A DNA stretch of 64,000 bases from Dietzia alimentaria 72 (GTDB lineage Bacteria > Actinomycetota > Actinomycetes > Mycobacteriales > Mycobacteriaceae): assembly GCF_000226215.1 (NCBI RefSeq), contig NZ_AGFF01000027.1:1-64000 (forward strand), read 5' to 3'. The translations under genes and the position numbers were made by a program. The notes under the pieces are model-generated. The model had not been told where the DNA came from and did no database searches. It saw only the letters and a program-made list of their open reading frames with translations. This document shows positions 7,629 to 15,720 of this stretch, in pieces. Positions within the stretch are counted from its first letter, which is position 1; each line of letters opens with the position of its first letter.

Positions 7629-9299
7629 TCAGTCGTCCGCGCTGTCTGCGTCGTCCCCGACCCGAGCGAAATCGCCCCACCCGTTGGGGTCCAGCAGATC
7701 GATGGTGACGGTGTCGTCGTCAAAAACCACGCTGCCTCGCGAGCCGTCGGGCCAGTTTTCGCCCGACGGCGACATCGCGAACGTATCGCCGTCCCAGTGC
7801 TCGAGCGCCCACTCCTGGCGCTGCGCGTCGGGCCCGGCGGCGATCACGAGGTCGTCTTTGCCGGTCCGTCGCACGTCGACCGTGCCGAAGTAGTCGTTGC
7901 GGTAAGCGCCCGTCAGGTCGTCGAGCGGGGGCGGCGGTCGCGGGGACACCGGCTGCTTCTCCGACACCAGGTCGCCCACAGGGTCGAGTAGTGGCCCGAA
8001 CGCGTTGCTGTAAATACTCCGCCAGTCCTGCGCCGGGTCGCCATACTGGGCCAGGTCCGCGAAGCGTGCGTTGACTGTCTCGGCCATCCCCGTCGGAGCG
8101 GCGTTGGTCAGCGTGATGATCCCCAGATCGAGTGAGGGCATCATCAGCATTGCGGTGCCGGCGCCCTGCGCGAACGCGCCCGAATGGCTCCACTGAACGC
8201 GACCGGACGAACTATCCGAGATGTTGAACCCGTAGCCGTAGGTCCCCGTGCGATCCACCGCGGATCGCGGGGGCGACGACACGGCCTGCGGGGTCAGGGC
8301 CTCGCGGAGCGCGCGTGAGGGGACCACCTGCGCACCGCCGGGGGCCCGCCCGTCCGCCAGCACCATCGACATCCACCGCGCCATGTCGGATAGGGACGAA
8401 CTCAGGCCCCCGGCGGGCGCCTGGGCGTCGGGATCGCGGGCCGGATCGGCCGGAACCCAGTCGCCGGACGACTCACCTGAATCGGCGGCGGCTTGGCGGA
8501 CATGACCCACTGCCCGGTTGGGGCGCTTGAGCAGCTCCTCGTGGGAGAACGACGTGTCGTCCATCCCCAACGGGGTGAAGATCCGCTCGTCGGCGAGCTC
8601 GTTCCATGGCGTTCCCGCCGCCACCGCCACGGCTTCGGCGCCAGCAGTCAAGCCGAAGTTCGTGTACGTATAAGATGCCCGGAACGGGGTGAGCGGCAGA
8701 TGCCTCAGACCGTGGAGGACGGCAGGACGGTCGTAGCCGAGGTCTTCGAGGTCGTCGCCCGCGTGCTCCGGAAGACCCGAGCGGTGTGCGAACAGATCTC
8801 CTACTGTCACGGCGGTCGTCACGCCCGGCTCAGAGAGTGCGAACCAGGGCAGGTAATTCTGTACAGGGGTCGACCAATCTACGTCGCCGTTGCCGCTCTC
8901 CGCCGCCACCACGGTCGCACTGACCGACTTTGAGATCGACGCCAACGGGAAGACCGTGTCGGTGTTCACCGGCTCACCCGTAGAGGAGCCGCGGACACCG
9001 AATCCCCCGGCAAAGGCGACATCACCACCGTGGACCACAGCCACCGCGGCGCCCGGGGTGCCTGCGGCGTCCATCTCCTCGGTGACGATGTCCTCGACTT
9101 TGCTAATCGCATACTCGATCCGGTCCTCGCCCACGCCCAATCCCGAATAGGCCGACGGGCTCTGTCCCTCGACCGGGTCGGGGAGGGCGTCGCCGCACGC
9201 AGTGGCGGTCAGAGCGACGAGGGCGCCTATCGCGAGGAATCGGGTGGAGCGGCGCCACACCAGGCGGCTGCGGCGGCGTCGAGCCGGATCCCTGAGCAT
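7629..9299 (-). CDS. Serine hydrolase lipoprotein (beta-lactamase/transpeptidase-like, class C fold)
   Basis: This 556-residue exported protein has an arginine-rich signal peptide and the lipobox LTATAC, predicting lipidation at Cys35. The beta-lactamase family motifs are present: nucleophile Ser121 in SISK (121-124), the YTN triad near 210, and HSG in VQWSHSGAFAQG near 360 replacing KTG. Residues 450-556 form an added beta-rich domain (DUF3471-like). Such proteins are esterases, D-aminopeptidases or cell-wall peptidases more often than true beta-lactamases. It ends 67 bp after the convergent transporter gene and may share a promoter with nothing downstream. Confidence 0.88.
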   Translation of the reverse strand: MLRDPARRRRSRLVWRRSTRFLAIGALVALTATACGDALPDPVEGQSPSAYSGLGVGEDRIEYAISKVEDIVTEEMDAAGTPGAAVAVVHGGDVAFAGGFGVRGSSTGEPVNTDTVFPLASISKSVSATVVAAESGNGDVDWSTPVQNYLPWFALSEPGVTTAVTVGDLFAHRSGLPEHAGDDLEDLGYDRPAVLHGLRHLPLTPFRASYTYTNFGLTAGAEAVAVAAGTPWNELADERIFTPLGMDDTSFSHEELLKRPNRAVGHVRQAAADSGESSGDWVPADPARDPDAQAPAGGLSSSLSDMARWMSMVLADGRAPGGAQVVPSRALREALTPQAVSSPPRSAVDRTGTYGYGFNISDSSSGRVQWSHSGAFAQGAGTAMLMMPSLDLGIITLTNAAPTGMAETVNARFADLAQYGDPAQDWRSIYSNAFGPLLDPVGDLVSEKQPVSPRPPPPLDDLTGAYRNDYFGTVDVRRTGKDDLVIAAGPDAQRQEWALEHWDGDTFAMSPSGENWPDGSRGSVVFDDDTVTIDLLDPNGWGDFARVGDDADSADD

Positions 9300-9308
9300 T
9301 CCCCCAGG

Positions 9309-10187
9309 TTAGTCCGTCGCAGTCTCGTGCGGCTCCCGCACTCGGCCGTGTCCGGCGAACGCCACCGTCGCCGCGGCGGAGGTGCTGCGCATGCGGCGGG
9401 ACCGGACGATGAGCCAGCCCACGAGGGCCACGAGCAGGCCGACGAGGACGACGACGACGTCGGGGATGCGGCGTGCCCACCCGAGGACGTTCCCCTCGAG
9501 TTCGGCCTGCGTGCCCGCCCCGAGCAACCCGGTGAGTTCGGTGGTCCCCGCGGTGGCCAGGAGCAGAACGCCGACGGCGATGGTGAGGACGCCGCCGATG
9601 ATCCCGGTCCAGGTGTTGCTCCAGCGGCCGAGCGTGACCTGACGCGGGCGCACGAGATTCCGCACGGCCGGGAGACGGCCCCACAACAGTGCCAGGACGA
9701 GCAGCGGCAGGGCCATGCCGGCGGCAAACACGAGCACGATAATCCCGCCGGTCAGTGCCGTGCCGGAGACTGCGGCGACGGTCAGAACGGCGCCCAGCAA
9801 GGGGCCAGCGCACACGCCCGCGAGACCGTACACGGTGCCGAGGGCGTAGACCGCGGTCATCGAGGTGCCCTCGGTGCTGGATCCCCGTCGCAGAAGCGGG
9901 ACGGGGACGTTGAGCAGCATGAGCGCGCCGAGCACGATGACGACGAGCGAGGCGACGGTGACGAAGCTGAAGCGGTGAGCGTTGACGAACGCGCCGAGGG
10001 TCCCGGCGAGGATGCCGAGCGGGACGAGACTCGTGATCAGCCCGAGGTAGAAGACGCCGGTCCGGGTGAGCAGCTCGCGAGGGTGGGCGAACGCGTAGGA
10101 GAAGAACGCCGGCAGAAGCATTGCCGAGCACGGGCTGAGCAGGGTGAGCACGCCGCCGAGGAACGCACCGAGGAGTCCGATGTCCAT
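9309..10187 (-). CDS. CcdA/DsbD-type thiol-disulfide membrane transporter
   Basis: This 292-residue integral membrane protein moves reducing equivalents across the membrane. It shows six to eight hydrophobic helices. The two cysteines typical of the core are Cys20 in LTLLSPCSAMLLP and Cys126 in GVCAGPLLGAV, equivalent to the CcdA redox pair. It begins 3 bp after the stop of the DsbA-like gene, so the two are co-transcribed, and the thioredoxin-fold partner is its likely client. The C terminus (260-292) is a basic tail. It could serve cytochrome c maturation or general oxidative folding; no ccs genes are nearby. Confidence 0.9.
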   Translation of the reverse strand: MDIGLLGAFLGGVLTLLSPCSAMLLPAFFSYAFAHPRELLTRTGVFYLGLITSLVPLGILAGTLGAFVNAHRFSFVTVASLVVIVLGALMLLNVPVPLLRRGSSTEGTSMTAVYALGTVYGLAGVCAGPLLGAVLTVAAVSGTALTGGIIVLVFAAGMALPLLVLALLWGRLPAVRNLVRPRQVTLGRWSNTWTGIIGGVLTIAVGVLLLATAGTTELTGLLGAGTQAELEGNVLGWARRIPDVVVVLVGLLVALVGWLIVRSRRMRSTSAAATVAFAGHGRVREPHETATD

Positions 10188-10190
10188 GCG

Positions 10191-10940
10191 CTACTCGGCC
10201 TTGGCCAGGGCGTCGTCGAGGTACTCGCGGAAGCTGTCCAGCGGCTGCGCGCCGGACATCGCGGTCTTGCCCGCCACGAAGAACGGGACAGCCGAGACCC
10301 CGAGTTGCTGCGCGGTTGCCGTCTTGGCTTCGGCCCGGGCGCGGACCGTGGGGTCGTCGAGGTCCGCGGTGAACTTGCTGAGGTCCGGCATGTCGACCTT
10401 GGCGGCGAAGTCGATGAGGACCTCGCGGGTGAGGTCGGCGTGGCCGTTCTCGGGGGCCTCGTTGAACACCGCGGTGAGGAAGTCGACGTACTTGTCCTGG
10501 TTCGCAGCGGCATGTGCGGCGACCGAGGCATCTCCGGATTGCGCGCCGAAGTAGGCGACGTCGGTGAATTCGATCCTCACGCGGCCCGTGTCGACGTATT
10601 CCTCAATGAGGGTCGGCAGGGTGTCGCGGCTGAAGGAGGCGCAGAACGGGCACCGTAGGTCGACCCATTCGGTGAGGACGACCGGCGCGTCGACGTCGCC
10701 GATCGCCTTCGGATCGCCCGCTTCGCGCCGGACGAAGTCCATGTCGCCGCCCGTGGCCTGCTCGCCCCCGGTGGTCTCGGACGCGGCGGGGGTGGGGGAG
10801 GAGGTCGGCGACTGCCCGGGCAGCATCTGGGCCACCACCACGATGCCGAGGAACACGACGATCGCGGCCAGGACACCGTTCAAGATTTTCGACCTGCGGT
10901 ACTTCGCCTCCAGGGTGTGTCGCGAGAGGGGGTCGTTCAC
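10191..10940 (-). CDS. Membrane-anchored DsbA-like thioredoxin-fold protein
   Basis: This 249-residue protein has one transmembrane anchor (residues 21-41), a Ser/Thr/Pro linker, then a DsbA-type thioredoxin domain. The active site is CPFC at 97-100 and the cis-proline segment is SAVPFFV near 215. It resembles mycobacterial and corynebacterial secreted disulfide oxidoreductases. I chose the GTG at 10940 because the longer frame to 10991 would run through the dyad operator at 10977-11018. It is paired with the CcdA-like gene, and the CPVC-containing membrane protein is divergent. Confidence 0.88.
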   Translation of the reverse strand: MNDPLSRHTLEAKYRRSKILNGVLAAIVVFLGIVVVAQMLPGQSPTSSPTPAASETTGGEQATGGDMDFVRREAGDPKAIGDVDAPVVLTEWVDLRCPFCASFSRDTLPTLIEEYVDTGRVRIEFTDVAYFGAQSGDASVAAHAAANQDKYVDFLTAVFNEAPENGHADLTREVLIDFAAKVDMPDLSKFTADLDDPTVRARAEAKTATAQQLGVSAVPFFVAGKTAMSGAQPLDSFREYLDDALAKAE

Positions 10941-10976
10941 GGGGCGGCCCTTCTGTCGGAGGCGGTGAGCACGCAA

Positions 10977-11018
10977 GCGACTATGGCACATAGTCGACTA
11001 TCGCGGATAGTCGACGCG
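10977..11018. promoter_or_regulatory. Dyad operator cluster, probable BlaI-like site
   Basis: ATAGTCGACTAT (10990-11001) is a perfect 12-bp palindrome. CGACTAT and ATAGTCG (10978-10984 and 10990-10996) form a second dyad sharing a half-site, and ATAGTCGAC repeats at 11007-11015. It sits between the DsbA-like gene and the operon encoding a BlaI/MecI repressor, so autoregulation with control of both arms is the natural inference. Confidence 0.65.
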
Positions 11019-11022
11019 TGGC

Positions 11023-11580
11023 ATGATCACCCCCGTGGACCGATTCAGGCGAGAAGTGTCCACCTGGCCCCGGGTGGTTTCTCAGGCGGCAATCGGGCTG
11101 CGGACCCTGACGCGTCGTCAGGTTGCCGTGGCCGTCGCTGTCGCGATCGCTTTCGGGATCCTTCTCGGCCTGGCGACGGTGCTGATCCCCAATTCCGTCT
11201 TTTCGCGCGACATCCCGCCGGTGTGTTGGAACTACCCGGTCTGGATCGCCACGTCGGCGTTCTCCGGTCTGCTGTTGGCGACCTACGTCCGGGATGATGC
11301 GCAACCGCAGGAGGACGACGACAACGACGAGGCCCGGCGGTCAGGCAGAGCGGGAGTGGCAGGGGCCTTCCTCGCGTGGTTCGCGGTCGGATGCCCGGTC
11401 TGCAACAAACTCGCCCTGCTGGCCCTGGGGTACTCCGGCGCGATCACCTGGTTCGTACCGCTCCAGCCGGTCCTCGCCGTGATCGCTCTGTTCCTCACCG
11501 GCATCGCACTCGTGGTTCGGCTACGCGGCCGCGTCGCGTGCCCGCTTCCATCGGGCAGCACGACGGAGGTGGCCCGATGA
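11023..11580 (+). CDS. Membrane protein with CPVC motif, first gene of the BlaI-M56 operon
   Basis: I do not recognise a named family. The protein has 185 residues and about four hydrophobic helices (35-58, 73-88, 110-125, 140-165). The acidic cytosolic loop DDAQPQEDDDNDE lies around 92-104, and GCPVCNKLALL (near 127) looks redox- or metal-active. It overlaps the blaI-like gene by 4 bp (ATGA) and faces a thiol-disulfide pair across a shared operator. A role in the same thiol or metal stress response is inferred. The start could also be GTG at 11035. Confidence 0.75.
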   Translation: MITPVDRFRREVSTWPRVVSQAAIGLRTLTRRQVAVAVAVAIAFGILLGLATVLIPNSVFSRDIPPVCWNYPVWIATSAFSGLLLATYVRDDAQPQEDDDNDEARRSGRAGVAGAFLAWFAVGCPVCNKLALLALGYSGAITWFVPLQPVLAVIALFLTGIALVVRLRGRVACPLPSGSTTEVAR

Positions 11581-11951
11581 CCGGACGACGGGATGCGTCG
11601 CGCCTGGGTGCGCTGGAGTCGCAGGTGATGGACCTCCTCTGGGACCAGGGGCAGTCGACCATCCGAGGGCTCATCGACAGGCTCCCGGGCGAGCCCGCCT
11701 ACACCACCATCGCCACCGTGCTCGGCAACCTTCAGCGCAAGGATCTGGTGACCACCCGTAAAAAAGGTCGCTCGACGGTGTACCGATCCACGGTGACCAG
11801 AGATGAAAACGTGGCGTCGATGATGAACCACGCGCTCGGTGGGAGCCGGGACCGCGCGGCGTCCATCCTCCACTTCGCCGAGAGCATCCCTGACGCGGAG
11901 CTCGACCTGCTCCGTGACTTCCTCGCGCGCCGCGATCGGGAGCGCTCCTGA
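11577..11951 (+). CDS. BlaI/MecI/CopY-family transcriptional repressor
   Basis: This 124-residue repressor has the family's winged helix (residues 10-80): LGALESQVMDLLWDQ opens helix 1, and YTTIATVLGNLQRKDLV is the recognition helix region, followed by the KKGRSTVYRS wing. The C-terminal helices (95-122) are for dimerisation. BlaI-type repressors are relieved when a partner M56 membrane protease signals damage or an inducer; the M56 gene follows with a 1-bp overlap (TGATG). The likely target is the palindrome at 10990-11001. No beta-lactamase gene is in this operon. Confidence 0.93.
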   Translation: MTGRRDASRLGALESQVMDLLWDQGQSTIRGLIDRLPGEPAYTTIATVLGNLQRKDLVTTRKKGRSTVYRSTVTRDENVASMMNHALGGSRDRAASILHFAESIPDAELDLLRDFLARRDRERS

Positions 11952-12946
11952 TGACCGTGCACCTGCTGATGCTCCTCGTCGTCGTCGGGCTCGCCCTTCC
12001 CGCGTTGGCCGGGCCCCGCATCCTCAGGAGCGCAGCGCCTGCGCTGATGAGGTTGCCGCGGGTGGCGACAGGGCTGATCGTGGGGAGCACCACGGCGTGG
12101 GTTCTGGCAGCACTGTCGATCGGCCCGCTGCTCGCCTGGATGGTGACCGGCCCCGACATCCTGCCGGGCGGCGCCGCAGAGGTGTGTAGCAAGTGCCTCG
12201 CGGCCGCCGATCCGTTCGGCCTCGACCGCGTGGACACCGCGGTCCCGGTGATCCTCCTGCTGGTCGTGCCGTTTGCTGTCTCCGGGTTCCAGGTGGTCTC
12301 GATCGCGCGCGAGTTGCGTCGGAGGCATCATCGGCTCCGACGCACGGCCGACGAGCTACGGCACGGGAGCCGGACGCGGCGACTAGTCGGACACGCGGTC
12401 CGTGTGGTCGACGACGCCCATCCGTTCGCGATGACGCTGCCTCGCCGCTACGGCGGCATCGTCGTCTCCTCTGGTGCTCTCGAGGCGTTGGCGCCCGACG
12501 AGTTGCGGGCGGTTCTCGCCCATGAGCAGGCACACCTGAAGCAGCGACACCATCTCATCACGGCGTTCGTCACGATCGTCACCGCAAGGATGCGGTGGGT
12601 TCCGCTCTTCACTGCCGCCGAGTCGGCGCTCCACCACTACCTCGAGATCGCCGCTGATGATGCCGCCCGGCGGACCGTCGGCACCACCGCGCTAGCGAGT
12701 GCACTCCTCGTCCTGGGCCAGCAGGGGCATCCGGCCCGACACCGGTCCGGGTCTGACACCGCGCTGTTCGACGACGCGCTCCACGCTCTCGGCCCCGACC
12801 GCATCCGGCACCTGGTGGAGCCGGGGCGGGGGACGGCCGGCGTGGCGGCGACGGTGGCCACAGCGTTCTGCCTGACTTCTCTCGCCCTGCTCGCCGCGGT
12901 GGTCCACGTTCCGTACGCGATGCTCATGTTGACCGGGTGTTTCTGA
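11951..12946 (+). CDS. M56-family membrane metallopeptidase (BlaR1/MecR1-like, no sensor domain)
   Basis: This 331-residue protein has membrane segments near 5-25, 38-60, 98-116 and 285-325. The zinc motif HEQAH starts at His191, with the third ligand region EIAADDAARR near 235. Unlike BlaR1 it lacks a penicillin-binding sensor domain, which is the usual state in actinobacterial M56 proteins. It is expected to cleave or signal to the adjacent BlaI-like repressor. It is last in the three-gene operon and ends 29 bp from the convergent glucosidase gene. Confidence 0.9.
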   Translation: MTVHLLMLLVVVGLALPALAGPRILRSAAPALMRLPRVATGLIVGSTTAWVLAALSIGPLLAWMVTGPDILPGGAAEVCSKCLAAADPFGLDRVDTAVPVILLLVVPFAVSGFQVVSIARELRRRHHRLRRTADELRHGSRTRRLVGHAVRVVDDAHPFAMTLPRRYGGIVVSSGALEALAPDELRAVLAHEQAHLKQRHHLITAFVTIVTARMRWVPLFTAAESALHHYLEIAADDAARRTVGTTALASALLVLGQQGHPARHRSGSDTALFDDALHALGPDRIRHLVEPGRGTAGVAATVATAFCLTSLALLAAVVHVPYAMLMLTGCF

Positions 12947-12974
12947 GTGCTGGTCGGTGCCGGACGAGAGCCGG

Positions 12975-14369
12975 TCAGGCCTCGGCGCGCGCGATGAGGT
13001 CGCGGTACCAGTACCAGGAGTTTTTACGTGTTCGCTTCTGGGTCGCGTGGTCCACGTGGACGAGTCCGAAGCGCTCAGCGAAGCCCGCCGCCCACTCGAA
13101 GTTATCCATGGCAGACCACACGTAGTAGCCACGCACGTCCACGCCGGCGGCGATCGCGTCGGTCACCGCGGCCAGGTGCGCGCGCAGGTACTCGATCCGC
13201 TGATCGTCGTGGACGCGACCGGCCTCGTCCACGACGTCGTGGTACGAGCAGCCGTTCTCGGTGATGGTCACCGGCGGTAGCTCGGGGTAGCGCTCGTGTA
13301 GTTCGACGAGGATGTCGGTCAGCCCCGACGGCACGATCGGCCAGTCGAAATCCGTTCGCGGAACCCCGTCGACACGGACCGGCCGGAACGGCATGTCCTC
13401 GGGGAAGTCCACCTCCAGGACCCCGGAGTAGTCCTTGTCCGGGCGTGGAGCCTCGATCACGGTGGGCTCGTAGTAGTTGACCCCGTAGTGGTCGAGGGGA
13501 CGGGAGATGACGACGAGGTCGCGCTCGAGCTGCTCCGGCGTCAGTCCCGCAGACTGCTGAACGAGCTCGGCAACCCAGTCCTCCGGATAGTGTCCGCGCA
13601 GGATGGGGTCCGAAAACGTCCAGTTGGTCAGGATCCGGAAGAGGTCGGCGGCGTCCACGTCCTCGGTGGACTCGCTCGCGGCCCGGACGGGGAAGTGCTG
13701 TTGCACGACGCCCACCTCGTGCCGGTCGCCGGTCGCGCGGATGGCGTCGACCGCCAACCCGTGCGCGCGCAGCAGATTGTGCGCCACTGGCAGACAGTCC
13801 AATCCACGTCCGAGCGCGGGCGCGTGATCGGTGAGCGCGTGGCCGTAGAGCGTGTGGACATTCATCTCGTTGAGGGTGAACCACGTCGTTACCCGGTCGC
13901 CGAGGGTCTCCACCATGAGCGAGGTGTAGTCGGCAAAGGTGTCAGACGTGGAGTGGGAGAGCCAACCGCCCTCATCCTGCAGAGCCTGCGGCAGGTCCCA
14001 GTGGTACAGGGTCGGCACCGGCCGGACCCCGGCGGCGAGCAGGTCGTCGACGAGCCGGGAGTAGAAGTCGAGCCCGGGCCGATTGACCCCACCGCGTCCG
14101 GTGGGCAGGACGCGAGACCAGGAGAGGGAGAAGCGGTAGTCGTGTACACCAAGGTCCGCCAGGTCCCGCACGTCTTGCGCGTGGCGGTGATAGTGGTCGC
14201 ACGCAACCGCCGGGGTGTCGCCGCCGCGGATACGTCCCGGTTCGGCGGCGAAGGTGTCCCAGATGCTCGGTCCGCGACCGTCCGCGCTGGCACCGCCCTC
14301 GATCTGCGCGGCGGCTGTCGCGGTGCCGAATCGAAACATCGATGGAAGGTGTGGGTGCTCCGGGTTCAC
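12975..14369 (-). CDS. Glycoside hydrolase family 1 beta-glucosidase
   Basis: This 464-residue cytoplasmic (beta/alpha)8 enzyme hydrolyses beta-glucosides or related sugars. The GH1 landmarks are an N-terminal FRFGTATAAAQIEGG, the acid/base Glu168 in TLNEMNV and the nucleophile Glu371 in ITENGCSYHD. The aglycone-site VWSAMDNFEWAAGF and the family-typical closing RTRKNSWYWYRDLI are also present. The length is standard. An MFS carrier gene lies 76 bp away on the same strand upstream of the gene's end of the cluster, which suggests uptake and hydrolysis of a glycoside. Confidence 0.95.
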   Translation of the reverse strand: MNPEHPHLPSMFRFGTATAAAQIEGGASADGRGPSIWDTFAAEPGRIRGGDTPAVACDHYHRHAQDVRDLADLGVHDYRFSLSWSRVLPTGRGGVNRPGLDFYSRLVDDLLAAGVRPVPTLYHWDLPQALQDEGGWLSHSTSDTFADYTSLMVETLGDRVTTWFTLNEMNVHTLYGHALTDHAPALGRGLDCLPVAHNLLRAHGLAVDAIRATGDRHEVGVVQQHFPVRAASESTEDVDAADLFRILTNWTFSDPILRGHYPEDWVAELVQQSAGLTPEQLERDLVVISRPLDHYGVNYYEPTVIEAPRPDKDYSGVLEVDFPEDMPFRPVRVDGVPRTDFDWPIVPSGLTDILVELHERYPELPPVTITENGCSYHDVVDEAGRVHDDQRIEYLRAHLAAVTDAIAAGVDVRGYYVWSAMDNFEWAAGFAERFGLVHVDHATQKRTRKNSWYWYRDLIARAEA

Positions 14370-14445
14370 AGGAGTCCTTTCTCGGTCGGTGCAGGAAAGA
14401 GGCCCGCTCGGCGACGGGCGGTAGGCGGCGGTGTATCGAGCCGGT

Positions 14446-15720
14446 TCATCGGACAGAGCGCAGGGGCAGGGTGCACAGTGCGGCGGCCACAGCGATGGCC
14501 GCTCCGACTCCGTAGAGGCCGGGGTAGCCGGCGGCGGAGGTCACGAGCGGCGCGGCGATCGCCGGTGCCACCACTTGTGGCAGCGAGTTGGCGACGTTGG
14601 CCACACCCAGCAGTGTGCCGGCCGAGTCGGACGTCGTGAGCGAGCTGGTGACGATCGCCATGTCGACCGCGATGAACAGGCCCCATCCCAGCCCGAGCAC
14701 GGTGGCGGCGGCCAGAACTGCCGGCAGAGAGGAGGACATGGCGAGACCCGCCAGTCCGCATGCCGTCGCCGCGGCCCCGGCCACGGCGAACACACGGCGC
14801 CGGCCGTACCTGTCCGAGATGGTCCCCGCGATCGCAGCGCAGGCCGCGGCCAAGACGAGGGTGATCACGGTGACCAGCAGGACTGCTCCGCCGGGGTCCG
14901 TCGTCTCAAGGACCCCGTCGAGAAAGAAATACAGGTAGATCAGCAGGATCGCGTTGGTGAGGTTCATCAGAAAGCGCAGCAGCCATGCCCACGCGAAGTC
15001 CCGGCTCGGGCGGAACGCCGCGAGTCGGAGGCCGCGGGCCGCGATGGCCTGGTCGCCGGCGATCAGTACTGTGTCGCCGCTATCTGCGCCGCGATCGTCG
15101 ACGCGCGCGGGGACCCGCCTGGAGGCCAGCACGACCGCGCCCAATAGCAGCGGCGTGACCACAGCGAGCACGAGATAACCTGCGGGACCGCCGCCGACCG
15201 ACTCGGCTACCACCGTGCCGGCGATCACTCCCGCGATCTGTCCTACCCCGAACAGTGAGCCCACCAGGCCGCGCTGGCGATCGGGGACATGGTCGACGAT
15301 CAGCGCAGCCAGAACGGCAAAGGGACCGTTGAACCCCAGTTGGACCAGGATCCACCCCGCGAGCATGGCCGGTCCCGAGTCTGCGGTCAGAAGTACCAGT
15401 TGGCCGGCCACCCCGATCGCTGTTCCCGCAAACACGACGGGCATACGGCTGCCGAGGCGCTCCCGACAGCGGTCGGAGACGAACCCCCACGCCGGATTGG
15501 CCACCATGGACACGGCAGCGCCGCCGCCCACGATGACGGCCAGCAGCGCTTCCCGACCGCCGGGCCCGGCGATGCTGTCGGTCTGCGCCGGGAGCAGGAT
15601 CTGCAGTGGGCCGAACCAGGAGGCGAAGACCGCCACCACGCCGAGAGTGAGCGCGAGCACCCACATCGGACCGACCCGACGATCGTTGCCGACCGCGGTG
15701 GCCGGTCCGGCATCGGTCAC
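14446..15720 (-). CDS. Major facilitator superfamily transporter
   Basis: This 424-residue permease has about twelve transmembrane helices. The loop 2-3 signature is AWGFVSDRCRERLGSRMP, and a related loop, GTISDRYGRRRVFA, occurs in the second half. The pattern is close to sugar or glycoside carriers of the GPH/MFS_1 type. The GTG start at 15720 overlaps the stop of the dipeptidase gene by 4 bp (GTGA), so translation is coupled. A longer in-frame start would overlap that gene by about 170 bp and is unlikely. The substrate may be a beta-glucoside given the following GH1 gene. Confidence 0.88.
   Translation of the reverse strand: MTDAGPATAVGNDRRVGPMWVLALTLGVVAVFASWFGPLQILLPAQTDSIAGPGGREALLAVIVGGGAAVSMVANPAWGFVSDRCRERLGSRMPVVFAGTAIGVAGQLVLLTADSGPAMLAGWILVQLGFNGPFAVLAALIVDHVPDRQRGLVGSLFGVGQIAGVIAGTVVAESVGGGPAGYLVLAVVTPLLLGAVVLASRRVPARVDDRGADSGDTVLIAGDQAIAARGLRLAAFRPSRDFAWAWLLRFLMNLTNAILLIYLYFFLDGVLETTDPGGAVLLVTVITLVLAAACAAIAGTISDRYGRRRVFAVAGAAATACGLAGLAMSSSLPAVLAAATVLGLGWGLFIAVDMAIVTSSLTTSDSAGTLLGVANVANSLPQVVAPAIAAPLVTSAAGYPGLYGVGAAIAVAAALCTLPLRSVR

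Noticed and set aside
7629-9299. True class C beta-lactamase
   Set aside because: It has SxxK and YxN but HSG instead of KTG, a lipoprotein signal and an extra C-terminal domain, so esterase or peptidase roles are more likely.
9030-10658. 542-codon plus-strand open frame
   Set aside because: It runs antisense through the serine hydrolase, CcdA-like and DsbA-like genes, all with clear motifs; high GC content leaves such frames open.
13488-14639. 383-codon plus-strand frame opposite the GH1 gene
   Set aside because: GH1 catalytic motifs and length support the minus strand; the plus frame is a GC artefact.
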